Below, piece by piece: positions 1 through 9,336 of a stretch of 64,000 nucleotides of DNA. The stretch's first letter is position 1, and each line of letters starts with the position of its first letter. A model generated the notes under the pieces. The model was not told the origin of the DNA. It saw only the letters and a program-made list of their open reading frames with translations, and ran no database searches. The translations under genes were made by a program, and so were the position numbers. The stretch comes from GH45 sp046704385. Its GTDB lineage: Bacteria; Bacteroidota; Bacteroidia; Bacteroidales; SZUA-534. Location of the stretch: contig JBJKSB010000105.1 in assembly GCA_046704385.1 (NCBI GenBank), positions 1-64,000 on the forward strand, in the 5' to 3' direction.

Positions 1-160
1 TACACTTTTTACATTCGTATTTCTCAATACTTTTTAACCAGTAATGTTCGGTATGTCCGCATTTACGACATACAACACCTTCTTGATCTCGGTATTCTTT
101 AAACTTAGCTCTACAGGAAGCTTCATCTGGAAACTCTTCCATGAATTTGATAAGATTCAT
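1..160 (-). CDS. IS1595-family transposase, N-terminal fragment (runs off window)
   Basis: Reading leftward from the ATG at 160 gives an open frame of 53 codons that continues past the window edge. It starts MNLIKFMEEFPDEASC and carries two CxxC knuckles (CRKC at about residues 31-34 and CKKC at about 50-53). This is the N-terminal zinc ribbon that opens IS1595/ISXO2-type transposases, where an 'FPDEEAC' phrase precedes the first CxxC. The DDE-like catalytic domain would lie outside the window. The start codon overlaps the stop codon of the upstream ATPase ORF (ATGA). Family assignment is by pattern only. Confidence 0.75.
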   Translation of the reverse strand, partial: MNLIKFMEEFPDEASCRAKFKEYRDQEGVVCRKCGHTEHYWLKSIEKYECKKC

Positions 161-230
161 ATCAATTTTTTTCCTATAATATAATAAATATTATTCCTTC
201 CCGATAGACATAATATATTATTCAGACCCG
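1..230 (-). mobile_element. IS1595-type insertion sequence, one end only
   Basis: The left edge of the window holds one end of an insertion sequence whose body lies outside the window. The support is the transposase start encoded at 1-160 and the abrupt end of the neighbouring ATPase gene here. A candidate terminal inverted repeat on the minus strand begins near 229 (GGGTCTGAATAATA), about 70 bases ahead of the transposase start, a usual distance for this family. The exact boundary and the flanking target duplication cannot be fixed because the other end is not visible. Confidence 0.5.
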
Positions 231-1236
231 GGTTGTGAAAAAAAGTTTTCCTGTATTCAGGTAAATTTTGAAACCATTGGTCAAATTCCAGCTTATCCTT
301 GCTTGCCAGGTACCTTGAAGGCATTCCGCCAAGCCTGGCAAGGTGAATTAAGTCCAGTTCGTTGTTACCGTTGTCGGCAAGTGTCCATAATTGATGCAGC
401 GCATGTTGTAACACCGGAAGCTGGTCGAAGCCGTCGCGAAGTTCGTTTATAAGTACTTCCGTAAGTCTGTTCGATACTTTACCGCCTGACAGCAGGGCCG
501 GTTCTTCAATAACCTGTCTTATTTCATTACGCTTCAGACGGGGAACAAAAAACTGGCTAAAACCGATCATTTCAGGCAAACCTTTAAAAGCCACGCACTG
601 GCTTATAAAGTCCGACCGCATGGTAAATACTATATATATGGGTAAATTGTCATGTAAAGCTATGTTGGCAGTTTCTAATAATAAATTCACCGTAGTGTAT
701 GCATCCACCGAAGGTTTACCCGATCGGTAATTTTCATTATTGGTAAAAAACTCTTCAAACTGATCGGCAAGTATAAACAGGTTTGCCGATTTATTGCGCC
801 TTGTTTTTTGCTCATACGAACTGGCGTTTATCCATTGTTCAGAGGATTCATCAATATAATATTCTGAAGTTTTATAAAGTTCAACAAGGGCTGAAAAACC
901 ATTACTTAACTTTTTTTCAATTTCATCAACGTCTTTTTTAAGTTGCTTGCTCAACGATTCGGCAAGTGTATAAAGAGGATTGCGTTCAGGTTTAAAATCA
1001 ACAAATAACCAATTGTTATATTCGGCATGAAAAAAACCAGCTCTTGCATTAGGTATTACGCCGGCATAAACTAATGAGGATTTACCATCGCCCGATGCAC
1101 CGGTAATCATAATAATTTTCCGTTCCTCAAGTTGCTTTATAATCTTACGGATATGTACATCACGTCCTTTAAAAAAGATGGACTCCTCTTCGTTATATGG
1201 GCGCAACCCGGGATAGGGACATTTTTTTTTATTCAT
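157..1236 (-). CDS. nSTAND1-type ATPase, 3' end lost to an IS
   Basis: STAND NTPases are signal-transducing switches that oligomerise on sensing a trigger; in bacteria many act in antiphage defence or regulated death. The product opens with the nSTAND1 hallmark CPYPGLRPYNEEESIFFKGR (residues 6-25), followed by a Walker A (GASGDGKSS, about residues 46-54) and a Walker B (LFILADQFEEFF, about 153-164). Later come PRLKRNEI and QLPVLQHALHQLW, all typical of the family. Known members continue into WD40, TPR or other sensor repeats. This one ends at 359 residues, and the last 25 or so (from about NPGLNN) look encoded by the IS end, so the sensor half is missing. It starts 3 bases after the stop of the TIR-like gene, clearly one operon. 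The truncated product may be inactive. Confidence 0.85.
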   Translation of the reverse strand: MNKKKCPYPGLRPYNEEESIFFKGRDVHIRKIIKQLEERKIIMITGASGDGKSSLVYAGVIPNARAGFFHAEYNNWLFVDFKPERNPLYTLAESLSKQLKKDVDEIEKKLSNGFSALVELYKTSEYYIDESSEQWINASSYEQKTRRNKSANLFILADQFEEFFTNNENYRSGKPSVDAYTTVNLLLETANIALHDNLPIYIVFTMRSDFISQCVAFKGLPEMIGFSQFFVPRLKRNEIRQVIEEPALLSGGKVSNRLTEVLINELRDGFDQLPVLQHALHQLWTLADNGNNELDLIHLARLGGMPSRYLASKDKLEFDQWFQNLPEYRKTFFHNPGLNNILCLSGRNNIYYIIGKKLI

Positions 1237-1239
1237 TTT

Positions 1240-2082
1240 TTAATTTGAAAATAGTTTATCAAACAATACTTTTATTTCGAGAGGGATTAGTTCAGTACTT
1301 GTAGAAATATTAATCACATTGGGAGCATCAAAACTTAAATTCTTGTTTTGTTCATGTTCTGTATCGCCAATAAGTACCATGGTTTTATTGGTTGATGCCC
1401 CGCCAGTATTTTTCCATATTTGTTGAATGAAAGGCAAAGCCCAGTTTCCGGTATGATTAAAATAGACAACGGTAAGTTGAGAGTTCTGAATTTGCCGGAC
1501 AATAAATTCTAAATAGTCTATTTCTGATCGTAATGACAGATTCAGTTTTTCGACTTTTACCACATCGCTTAAAAGTTCGACTATTCCCTTTCCTTTTTCT
1601 TCATCAATTTCATTATGGATGAAGAAAATATTTGACTGTTTTATGTTGTCTTCAGCAGGTTGTTCCTCATGAATTATCGACCGTATGTCTTCGACAAATA
1701 ATATCGGAGAATTATGGTTACAAAAGGCAACATTCTGAATCAGGTTATTTCGTATGGAATTAATAAAAAGGGATTGTTCCGCTGAAATCTCCTGTAATGA
1801 AATAGTTTCGGGTTGCCAGATAAAAATTCTGTACTTTTTGTTTTTCCCCTTTTGCAGATACGATTGTTGCAACCAAAATTGTTCTTCTGATATAGTAGGA
1901 TCAAATTCCGAAGCATGATATTCATTTCCAATAATATGTATTGCACATTGGGTATTCCCGATCTCTTCCTGATTGGTAAAAACCCCTATATCAGCCGACT
2001 GCAGTACCTGAATCAGGTGATTATAGTATTGAGATACTGATTTACCGGCTTTAGGGACAAAGGCTTTTATTAAAGAATTCAA
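1240..2082 (-). CDS. TIR-like domain protein, partner of the nSTAND1 ATPase
   Basis: A 280-residue soluble protein without signal peptide or membrane segment. Residues 1-125 follow the pattern of TIR-like domains that precede STAND ATPases: an opening strand (AFVPKAG), a helix, the strand CAIHIIGNEY, then SEEQFWLQQSYLQ and the strand RIFIWQPE. A second half (about 148-280, opening SNIFFIHNEIDEEKGKG) has a similar alternating strand/helix look and may be a second TIR-like or response-regulator-like fold. At the position where catalytic TIR NADases carry Glu (SxxWxxxE) this protein reads WLQQ, so NADase activity is doubtful. It is translated just ahead of the ATPase gene. The usual architecture is a TIR-STAND fusion; here the parts are separate polypeptides. 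Function as a death or defence effector is inference. Confidence 0.6.
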   Translation of the reverse strand: MNSLIKAFVPKAGKSVSQYYNHLIQVLQSADIGVFTNQEEIGNTQCAIHIIGNEYHASEFDPTISEEQFWLQQSYLQKGKNKKYRIFIWQPETISLQEISAEQSLFINSIRNNLIQNVAFCNHNSPILFVEDIRSIIHEEQPAEDNIKQSNIFFIHNEIDEEKGKGIVELLSDVVKVEKLNLSLRSEIDYLEFIVRQIQNSQLTVVYFNHTGNWALPFIQQIWKNTGGASTNKTMVLIGDTEHEQNKNLSFDAPNVINISTSTELIPLEIKVLFDKLFSN

Positions 2083-2236
2083 TTTCAGATTGTTTTTAAA
2101 AGGCGTTAATATGCCCTGCTAAATTTTAAATAAGTTTTATCACGAGTGAATCATTATTAAACCAAAGTAACTTTAGTTTAAAAAGTCATTTATTTGTTAC
2201 TTTTTTCATTGCATTTACCAATTTAATGCAATGAGA

Positions 2237-2260
2237 TATCTGAGGTATCTATCTCAGATA
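2237..2260. repeat. Inverted repeat in the TIR/STAND leader
   Basis: Perfect 8-base arms TATCTGAG / CTCAGATA separated by 8 bases. It lies about 155 bases upstream of the TIR-like gene and downstream of the predicted promoter, so it would sit in the 5' leader as a hairpin or serve as a dimeric operator. There is no T-run, so it is not an ordinary terminator. Confidence 0.5.
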
Positions 2261-2295
2261 CTTAATTTTAAATAGCCTATATTCTATTTAAGTGT

Positions 2296-2326
2296 CAAAA
2301 GTATTTGAGGAGGGTTTTACTATCAA
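2296..2326 (-). promoter_or_regulatory. Predicted promoter of the TIR-like/nSTAND1 operon
   Basis: On the minus strand, TTG (2324-2326), a 20-base spacer and TACTTTTG (2296-2303) match the Bacteroidota primary-sigma promoter (TTTG-N19-21-TAnnTTTG). Transcription would start near 2289, giving a leader of about 205 bases that includes the inverted repeat at 2237-2260. Confidence 0.5.
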
Positions 2327-2439
2327 TTAATATATGCAAAAGCGAATATTGTGTAGACAAAACAATACAATTAGTCGATTAATGAAGAAACCACTAATAG
2401 ATATATAATTCATAAATAAATTCATCGATTAATATCGGT

Positions 2440-2567
2440 TATGTACTCCGCCGTTGTCGTATAACGACTTGATAAGCAGCGCTTTTGACCTCAAACAAAT
2501 AGTATCCTTTTATTCCTTCATTTTTGCATATGTCAGTTGCAGTATTAATACCTTTGATAAGGTTTGT
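2440..2567. other. Structured intergenic stretch, possible dispersed repeat
   Basis: The 485-base gap 2083-2567 has no convincing gene. Its right part is less AT-rich than the rest and holds a small palindrome (GTCGT-ATA-ACGAC, 2456-2468) and a GTTAT...ATAAC-bounded segment around it. On the minus strand it stays open for 37 codons past the stop of the giant gene, in the same frame, but without a recognisable family. It may be a dispersed repeat or gene remnant. Confidence 0.25.
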
Positions 2568-5500
2568 CTAATTAAGAATTACTTTTCGTAAACTTATTTC
2601 CATACCTGTATCAATTCTCAGCAGGTAAATTCCGGGTTTAATGGGTCCTTTTTCAAATGAAATCAGCTTTTGGTTGTGACCCGAAATTTCTTTAATAATT
2701 TCTCCGGTGATTGTCATAAGGGTTATTTTTTTGATACCGGTTTTATTCGATTTGACAAAGAGCTTGTTTGAGGCAGGATTCGGATATATCAATATGTCCT
2801 GATTAACCGGTTTGAATTCAATTATTCCCACTCCTTTAATAACTTTAATATTGATTTCAGCGGTATAGCTTAAACCGGTATGGTCGACGGCATCTACGAA
2901 AAACCGATGAATGGTATCATTAAAGGACAGGTGTTTCTTCATCACTAGACTATCGCCTGTCAGGGTATAATATTTGCTGTCGATAACTCCGTTATCGTAG
3001 TTAAACATGAAGGTGTGGGTATCCAGGGTATCCTCGTCGAGAGCGGAAAATATACCCACAAAAAGATTATTTTCATTAGTTGTGGTCAAGCTATCGCATG
3101 ATAAGCTGATACCATATGGGGCTTCCGGCATATCAACAAGCTTTATAAAAAAGGTTTTCTCATAATAATTATACTGATTGTCGCGGGTTTTGATTTTTAC
3201 CTGGTGCGATTTTTCTTTTTCATAATTCAGGTTTTTACCCCAAAGAGCATTTTCAATCACAAAAAAATGCTGGGTATCGGCAACTACCTCGTAGGTAAAA
3301 GAATCATCAGGGGTTTTATCTACAGTAGAAAGTATACCAACAGGACTGTTACCGGAATTATTTTCATCCACGGTTTGATTGTTTAGTAAGATATCGGTAG
3401 GAGAATAATCGAAAGCCAGTGGCAATTTTATAAGTTCGTGCGGGTAGGTGGTAATTTGTTTACCTTTTTTTGAGGTGCTGTATTTTCCAAGACCAAAGTA
3501 AGCTTCATTGTCTATAATAAAAGCGACAGGGTTCAGTCTTTTGGTGGAGATCCCGGGCATGTCATTAAGTTTCGTCACTTTGTTTGATTGGGGGTGATAC
3601 CTGAAAATACTTGCTGTGTTACCGTAACATAAAAAGGCGCTGTTACCTTCAGCAATTACCGATCCGTTTGATATGGAAAAAGTTGAGCTATCTTGTGAAT
3701 TTTTCTCAATCCATTGGTTTAATTCCGGATTAAACTCATAAATATCGCCCAAAGCAACTGATTTTGAATTTATACCACCGGCAAGATAAATTTTATCATA
3801 AATTTCAAAAGTCAGCGCACCGTTCCTTGGGGCAAATGAAGGTGTTGGTAATGAATTCCACCGGTTTTGTTCGGCATTATAGCTGAAGAAATCGTTAAAC
3901 CGAACAGTGTCATTTCCATTAGAATACTGAATGCCGGTACCTACATACGACTTGTTGTTAAGGACGAATGACACTGCTTCAGAGCGGGCCTTACCATTAA
4001 AATCGGCTATTTGATTCCAGAAGTTTATGGCAGGATCAAAACAATAAAAATCCTTAAAGTTATGATTAGTCAACTTGTTAAATCCCAGCCCGATATAAAC
4101 CTTTCCTCCCAGAACAAATGAAACTGCATTGGAACGCGCCTCTCCCGGAAAGGTGGAAATCCTGGTCCAATTATTAGTTGAAGTGCTGAATTTCCAAAGA
4201 TCGTTAAAAACCGCTGTTTCATTTTCTCCCAGCCCGATGTAAACTTCGTTATTAAGAACAAAGCTAATGGCTCCCGAACGGCCGTCACCCAAAAACAGGC
4301 CAATACCTCCGCAATTGTTTTTAATGTTGTATGTAATAGTATCAACCGGAATGAAGGGATCGTTGCTTATGACTAGCAGGTTACCTTTCGGTGAAGGAAG
4401 GGTATTGAAAGGGATATAGTTTGTAAAAACCAGCGTATCGGTAGTTTCCGGCTGTAACTCGCCGCGTGTTTTATCAAGTTTAATCTGGTTTGAACAGGCA
4501 CCGCTTATGGCCACATCGTCAATATAAACGCCATCGAAGGTATTTATGATATCGGAAGTAAAATGAAACCTTATGTTAAGGGAATCGCCTTTGATGACAT
4601 AGCCTGATAAATTGAATGACTTCAGGCGCCAGTCAATGGTATTATTTACTTCATCTAAAGTTATCCACGGACCATGGTTTACAGAAAGTTCTGTGCTTAA
4701 AAAATCGCAGCAGGCTTCCATATCATTAAAAATATGATAACTGAGTTTACAACTGTCGGGATCGGTTATTGTAATGGCATTTTTCAGTGAAATATAATTA
4801 TCTGAGTTGTTTGCATAATTAGCATCCGGACTGTCAGTTAATGCAACGCTACCATTGTAAGAACTATTTGTTAAACCCCAGCCACCGGTGAAATCCCAGT
4901 TTATTAAACCATTCTCAAAATCATCATAAAAATCGATGGGAAAGTAATAATGTAAGGGGGCACTTCCGCCATTTTTAAGCAGAATGTTAAACCGGGTTTC
5001 GTTTCCGCAAACCTGAACAGTATCAATGTTTTTCGGCGAAAAGCTTAGTATTGGATAGGGTTTCCCTTTTCCCTGGACAAAAATAAATGTGGTGTCCAGA
5101 TTTTTTGTGTTATTTATGATACCGATTTTCCCATTATAAATCAAGGAATCAGTGGGTGTGAAATTAATTTTAAGGTTTTCGAAAGAGCCCGGTACAATGG
5201 TAGGATTAAAAGCGGAATCTACTATAAATTCATCTGACGATGAAAAGACTTTTAAAATTTTCAAAGTATCGCAACCCTGGTTAAACAATTGCATGGTGCG
5301 CATATTCGAAACTGTAACAGGAGTTGCATCAAATATTAGGCTATCGGAAGCCGGCACCAGCAAACTCATTTTTTGGATGGAATAGGTGCACAAAATGGAA
5401 TCATCCGGTTTATAGGGATCATTGCTGAAAATGTGAACAGCCGATTTATAAAAATCATCTTCAGTATAATTTGCATCAAAAGAAACGACAAGATCCCTGG

Positions 5501-8500
5501 AAACGCCAGGCGGAATGGTGCCTGAAGAATCACTTAAAACCAGATCCGCTACATTTGTTTCCTTAATTTCTGAGAGGTTATTTGGAATAGTACTGATAAC
5601 ATAATCAAGAGGCAGGGAACCTGTGTTTTGTAGCGTGATTGTAGAGTTAATATTTTCACTGCAATTAAGCAAGGTGTCAATCCGGTTATCAGAAATTACA
5701 AGGTATGGATAAGGATTACCTCTACCCGAAACATCCAAATAACTCGTATCGCTACCGATGCCGGAATTAACCATACCAATCTGGCTGTTGTAGATAATGG
5801 AATCCACAGGTTCAAAAATGATTTCAACATAACCGGTATCAGCCGGAGCAATGCAACGGTTATAATTTGGATTGATACTGAAGGCCTGGATTTTGGCCAA
5901 GATTTGGGTAATATGTAAGGTATCGCATCCGAGGTTCACGAATCCCGACTTAAGTGTATCTTTTTCAAATACATTTTGGTTACCAAAATGCAAGGAACTG
6001 TCCAGCAAGGTTAAGGTACTGTACTTATTAATTTTGTATTTGCAGTAAAAGGTGTCTATCCTCTGGAAGGGGTCGTTGCTTTCAATCCGAAATTGTTGTT
6101 TAATATTTTCACCTCCTGTCTCGGTGGCATTAAATGATAGCGTCAATTCTTCAGTGGCACCCGGAGCTAACATTGCTTCCGGTATATCTACCAATATTTT
6201 ACCGATGCCCGATCCGGTAAGTTTAATATCATCCAGACTGACACCGTCCTTGGTAATTGCTCCATCAGTTTTGAGCCTGAACATAATATTCAGGGAATCA
6301 CTGGTGCTGATATATTCAGCCAGATTAATTTGTTTTGTTATCCAGGCGCTGGTGCCAGTCTCCTGATCAATACTTATCCAGGCTCCATTATTGACCTTTA
6401 TTAACGTTTCAACCAGGTCACAACATTCTTCTATTTCGTATTTTATGCGGTACGAAAGCCAGCAATTTGTTTTATCAAATACCCTGAAAGGTTTTTTCAG
6501 ACAGATAGATGCATCGGAATTATTCTGATAAAAACCGTCAGGACTATCACTAATAAAAGTATTTCCATCAATGGTTTCCGTTGCCCAGGGGCCGACGATT
6601 TCCCAGTTTTCCAGGTTGTTGTCAAAACCGTCGTAAAAATCCTGGGGGATTGAATATTCCAGGGTATCTGAACCATTATTATGGATTTTAATTTTTGAAT
6701 GGACCGTTTCATCACACAACAGGCTGGTATCAATAACAGTGGCACTAAGCTCTAAAACAGGATAGGGATTTCCCTGGCCTTTAACTCTGAAATAAGTTGT
6801 GTCGTTAACCATATCATTTTTGACAATATAAATATTGCCGCTTGTAACTATGGAATCCACTGGGTTAAATGTCACTTTTAACCTGACTGAATCATTTGGA
6901 GCCACCAAGATATTTTCATTTAAGATTCCGGAAAATCTTGGATTATCAGAAAACACTTTTTCTATTTTCAGGGTGTCGCAACCGGTATTCATTAAATATA
7001 GCCAGGATGTATCTGACAACAGAACATTAATGGGATTAAAAACCAATGAATCATTTGAAAGTACCAGTGTACTAAAACGGTTGAGTTCAAAATAACACGA
7101 AACGGTGTCTGATTTTTTTAAAGGATCATTCGTGTGGATACAAAACCGGGTAAAGAAAAATGACTCATCAATGATATTGGCATTGAATTTAATAAAGACG
7201 GTATCTTTTGTCCCGGGAGCAATGGTTCCATAATTTTTATTAAAGTGGATGTTTTCGGTGCCGGTTCCTGTAATATTAATGTTATCAATTAATACTCCGT
7301 CAAAAGTATTGGTACCATCACTGGTAAAGCGGAAACGTAATCCGAGAGAATCGCCGGGGTTAAGATATTCTGAAAGGTTGAATGTTGCGTTATTCCGGTT
7401 ATTTATGCCATTTTTATGGAGAATTTCAAGCCATTCGTTATTATTGATTTGAATTTCAGCCATAAAGGCATCACAACAATTTTCCATTTGCGTTTGGTAG
7501 TCAAAGTTTAACTGACAATTTTCAGCATTGAAAACCTTGATTTTATTTTTAAGTGATACTATCGAATTTGAGTTGTTTGAATATAAATCGTTGGGGCTGT
7601 CAGCCAGTACATGGTTTTTTGTAATTGTATCATATTGAATTCCCCAACTGCCTGTTACATTCCATTGGGAAAGATCTTCTTCAAAATTTTCCGTGAAATC
7701 CGTTGGAATTTTGTATTCCAGTGAACTTTTTCCGTTGTTTTCAATAATCAGGTTTACCACAGTAGAATCGGTGCAATCCAAGGAGGCCTCAATTTTTTTA
7801 TTTTGGATATAAAAACCGGGAGCTGGCAACCCTTTTCCCAAGACGATGATGGTATCTTTGGGGGCTTTTCGATAATTACTTTCGATAACTATCCATGAAT
7901 TATAAGTTTTATCAGTTTTCGGTTTAAATACGATTTCAAAAGCCAGTGAATCAAGTGGGTTAATTACCCGGTTGTTGACTTCAGGAGCCAGTATATCACT
8001 ATCGCCTGATGTAATTGAGCTTATTGTTACCGGATACGAATTGTAATTCACAGCAAATATTTCTTTAGTTTGTGAAAGACCGGTAAGCAGGCTGTCAAAT
8101 TCAAGTGTATCCAGCTTTGCTCCAAAAAGCAGGGCCGGTTCTTCCGATAATTCATAAGCACCCATATCCACTATAGAATCCGTCAACCCGCGATAAATAC
8201 GGTTGTTACCTGCAAGGTCGTATCGTAAATTAATGCCGCCAAAGTTTGGGCTGCCCATATCTATACATGGGCTAGTAGGCTTTAATGTATAAATGCCGTT
8301 CTCAATATTTTCAAATTCAGGGTCAATATCTAAATTTCCGTTGGTGTTGAAACCTGCATTAAGAATATCACTGAATAAAATATAATTTCCCGGGTTGGTT
8401 AACTCCTTTATATTGCCGGATTGATTGTAAGCAATTATGCAATTTTTAATAACAGGAGTATAACTGTTCCGGTTAATTCCGAAACCACTGTTTTGTACAA

Positions 8501-9119
8501 TAATATTATTGACGATCAGCGGATTTCCGTTGTCGCTTATTTCAATTCCGGTTCCTGAATTGCTGGCTATCAGGTTGTCAATAATTTGAGGATTGCTGTT
8601 TCGAATGTAAATAATTCCATTTGACCCCACAGCTTGGCTTTTTATGAATTTACAATTTCGAATACGTATTTTGTTAAAATCTTTAATGGCCAGAATTCCT
8701 CCCTGCTGATCAATCCAGTTTGAACCAAAAGCATTTCCAAAATAAAATTCGCAATAATCGAAAAATGAGCTATCGTTGGTTGCCGGCGTATTTATAAACC
8801 GTATACCCTGCCATCCACCGGAAGAACTTGTCAGCAGACTATCACCAGCTGTAAAAACAATCTTTTCATTAAAGGTGCCGCACGCCAGCAAAGTTCCTTC
8901 AACGTTTATACTAAAATGACCCTGAAATTCCAAAAGAGTACCAGGATTAACCGTCAACGTTACACCATCCTGAACGGATATGTTACCGGTGATTTTAACC
9001 GTATCGGCACTCAATACTTCATCTGAGTCGATAATTCCGCTTTTTAATATGGTGGTTTGGGCCTTAATTGTAAAAAAGTTTACAAAAAACACGCACAATA
9101 AGAGTAATTTATGGTTCAT
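2568..9119 (-). CDS. Giant multidomain T9SS-exported surface protein
   Basis: A 2183-residue protein with signal peptide (cleavage after FFTIKAQ, about residue 21) and a T9SS type A sorting domain at the C-terminus (YPNPASNKLFV at about 2113, ending in RKVILN). In order: a right-handed parallel beta-helix domain of the pectate-lyase/choice-of-anchor type (about 60-325, ending DMGAYE); repeated choice-of-anchor D (ASH/Hydin-like) units of the form 'IESNDPxxxxDT'; three MAM-like modules inserted between them (about 475-620, 825-970, 1395-1545), each with a CCD motif; kelch-like repeats with FVLNNEVYIGLG/FVLGGKVYIGLG blades (about 1600-1880); and cadherin-like repeats (about 1930-2090). The build is adhesive or display-like; no catalytic domain is evident. 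It is a single-gene unit. The ligand is unknown. Confidence 0.85.
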   Translation of the reverse strand: MNHKLLLLCVFFVNFFTIKAQTTILKSGIIDSDEVLSADTVKITGNISVQDGVTLTVNPGTLLEFQGHFSINVEGTLLACGTFNEKIVFTAGDSLLTSSSGGWQGIRFINTPATNDSSFFDYCEFYFGNAFGSNWIDQQGGILAIKDFNKIRIRNCKFIKSQAVGSNGIIYIRNSNPQIIDNLIASNSGTGIEISDNGNPLIVNNIIVQNSGFGINRNSYTPVIKNCIIAYNQSGNIKELTNPGNYILFSDILNAGFNTNGNLDIDPEFENIENGIYTLKPTSPCIDMGSPNFGGINLRYDLAGNNRIYRGLTDSIVDMGAYELSEEPALLFGAKLDTLEFDSLLTGLSQTKEIFAVNYNSYPVTISSITSGDSDILAPEVNNRVINPLDSLAFEIVFKPKTDKTYNSWIVIESNYRKAPKDTIIVLGKGLPAPGFYIQNKKIEASLDCTDSTVVNLIIENNGKSSLEYKIPTDFTENFEEDLSQWNVTGSWGIQYDTITKNHVLADSPNDLYSNNSNSIVSLKNKIKVFNAENCQLNFDYQTQMENCCDAFMAEIQINNNEWLEILHKNGINNRNNATFNLSEYLNPGDSLGLRFRFTSDGTNTFDGVLIDNINITGTGTENIHFNKNYGTIAPGTKDTVFIKFNANIIDESFFFTRFCIHTNDPLKKSDTVSCYFELNRFSTLVLSNDSLVFNPINVLLSDTSWLYLMNTGCDTLKIEKVFSDNPRFSGILNENILVAPNDSVRLKVTFNPVDSIVTSGNIYIVKNDMVNDTTYFRVKGQGNPYPVLELSATVIDTSLLCDETVHSKIKIHNNGSDTLEYSIPQDFYDGFDNNLENWEIVGPWATETIDGNTFISDSPDGFYQNNSDASICLKKPFRVFDKTNCWLSYRIKYEIEECCDLVETLIKVNNGAWISIDQETGTSAWITKQINLAEYISTSDSLNIMFRLKTDGAITKDGVSLDDIKLTGSGIGKILVDIPEAMLAPGATEELTLSFNATETGGENIKQQFRIESNDPFQRIDTFYCKYKINKYSTLTLLDSSLHFGNQNVFEKDTLKSGFVNLGCDTLHITQILAKIQAFSINPNYNRCIAPADTGYVEIIFEPVDSIIYNSQIGMVNSGIGSDTSYLDVSGRGNPYPYLVISDNRIDTLLNCSENINSTITLQNTGSLPLDYVISTIPNNLSEIKETNVADLVLSDSSGTIPPGVSRDLVVSFDANYTEDDFYKSAVHIFSNDPYKPDDSILCTYSIQKMSLLVPASDSLIFDATPVTVSNMRTMQLFNQGCDTLKILKVFSSSDEFIVDSAFNPTIVPGSFENLKINFTPTDSLIYNGKIGIINNTKNLDTTFIFVQGKGKPYPILSFSPKNIDTVQVCGNETRFNILLKNGGSAPLHYYFPIDFYDDFENGLINWDFTGGWGLTNSSYNGSVALTDSPDANYANNSDNYISLKNAITITDPDSCKLSYHIFNDMEACCDFLSTELSVNHGPWITLDEVNNTIDWRLKSFNLSGYVIKGDSLNIRFHFTSDIINTFDGVYIDDVAISGACSNQIKLDKTRGELQPETTDTLVFTNYIPFNTLPSPKGNLLVISNDPFIPVDTITYNIKNNCGGIGLFLGDGRSGAISFVLNNEVYIGLGENETAVFNDLWKFSTSTNNWTRISTFPGEARSNAVSFVLGGKVYIGLGFNKLTNHNFKDFYCFDPAINFWNQIADFNGKARSEAVSFVLNNKSYVGTGIQYSNGNDTVRFNDFFSYNAEQNRWNSLPTPSFAPRNGALTFEIYDKIYLAGGINSKSVALGDIYEFNPELNQWIEKNSQDSSTFSISNGSVIAEGNSAFLCYGNTASIFRYHPQSNKVTKLNDMPGISTKRLNPVAFIIDNEAYFGLGKYSTSKKGKQITTYPHELIKLPLAFDYSPTDILLNNQTVDENNSGNSPVGILSTVDKTPDDSFTYEVVADTQHFFVIENALWGKNLNYEKEKSHQVKIKTRDNQYNYYEKTFFIKLVDMPEAPYGISLSCDSLTTTNENNLFVGIFSALDEDTLDTHTFMFNYDNGVIDSKYYTLTGDSLVMKKHLSFNDTIHRFFVDAVDHTGLSYTAEINIKVIKGVGIIEFKPVNQDILIYPNPASNKLFVKSNKTGIKKITLMTITGEIIKEISGHNQKLISFEKGPIKPGIYLLRIDTGMEISLRKVILN

Positions 9120-9336
9120 TTGGCTACAATTTTACCTTATTTGAAAAACCTGAATTTTGCAAAACCGGATTCAATAAATTATACTTTGGTGTTCTGGTTA
9201 ATATTGAATATCAAATAATTTGGTTTTGTAATATGAATCAAAAATAAGACAAAATTTATTATATCGATAATAAATTTCTTAAAAACCAGATATTTAAAAT
9301 TGTTCTATATTGTAACCCATTTATTCTAGCTAATGG

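Noticed and set aside
4070..7452. Several ORFs of 67-104 codons overlapping the giant gene, on both strands
   Set aside because: They are shadows of a repeat-rich gene; none has a domain, signal or spacing that suggests coding.
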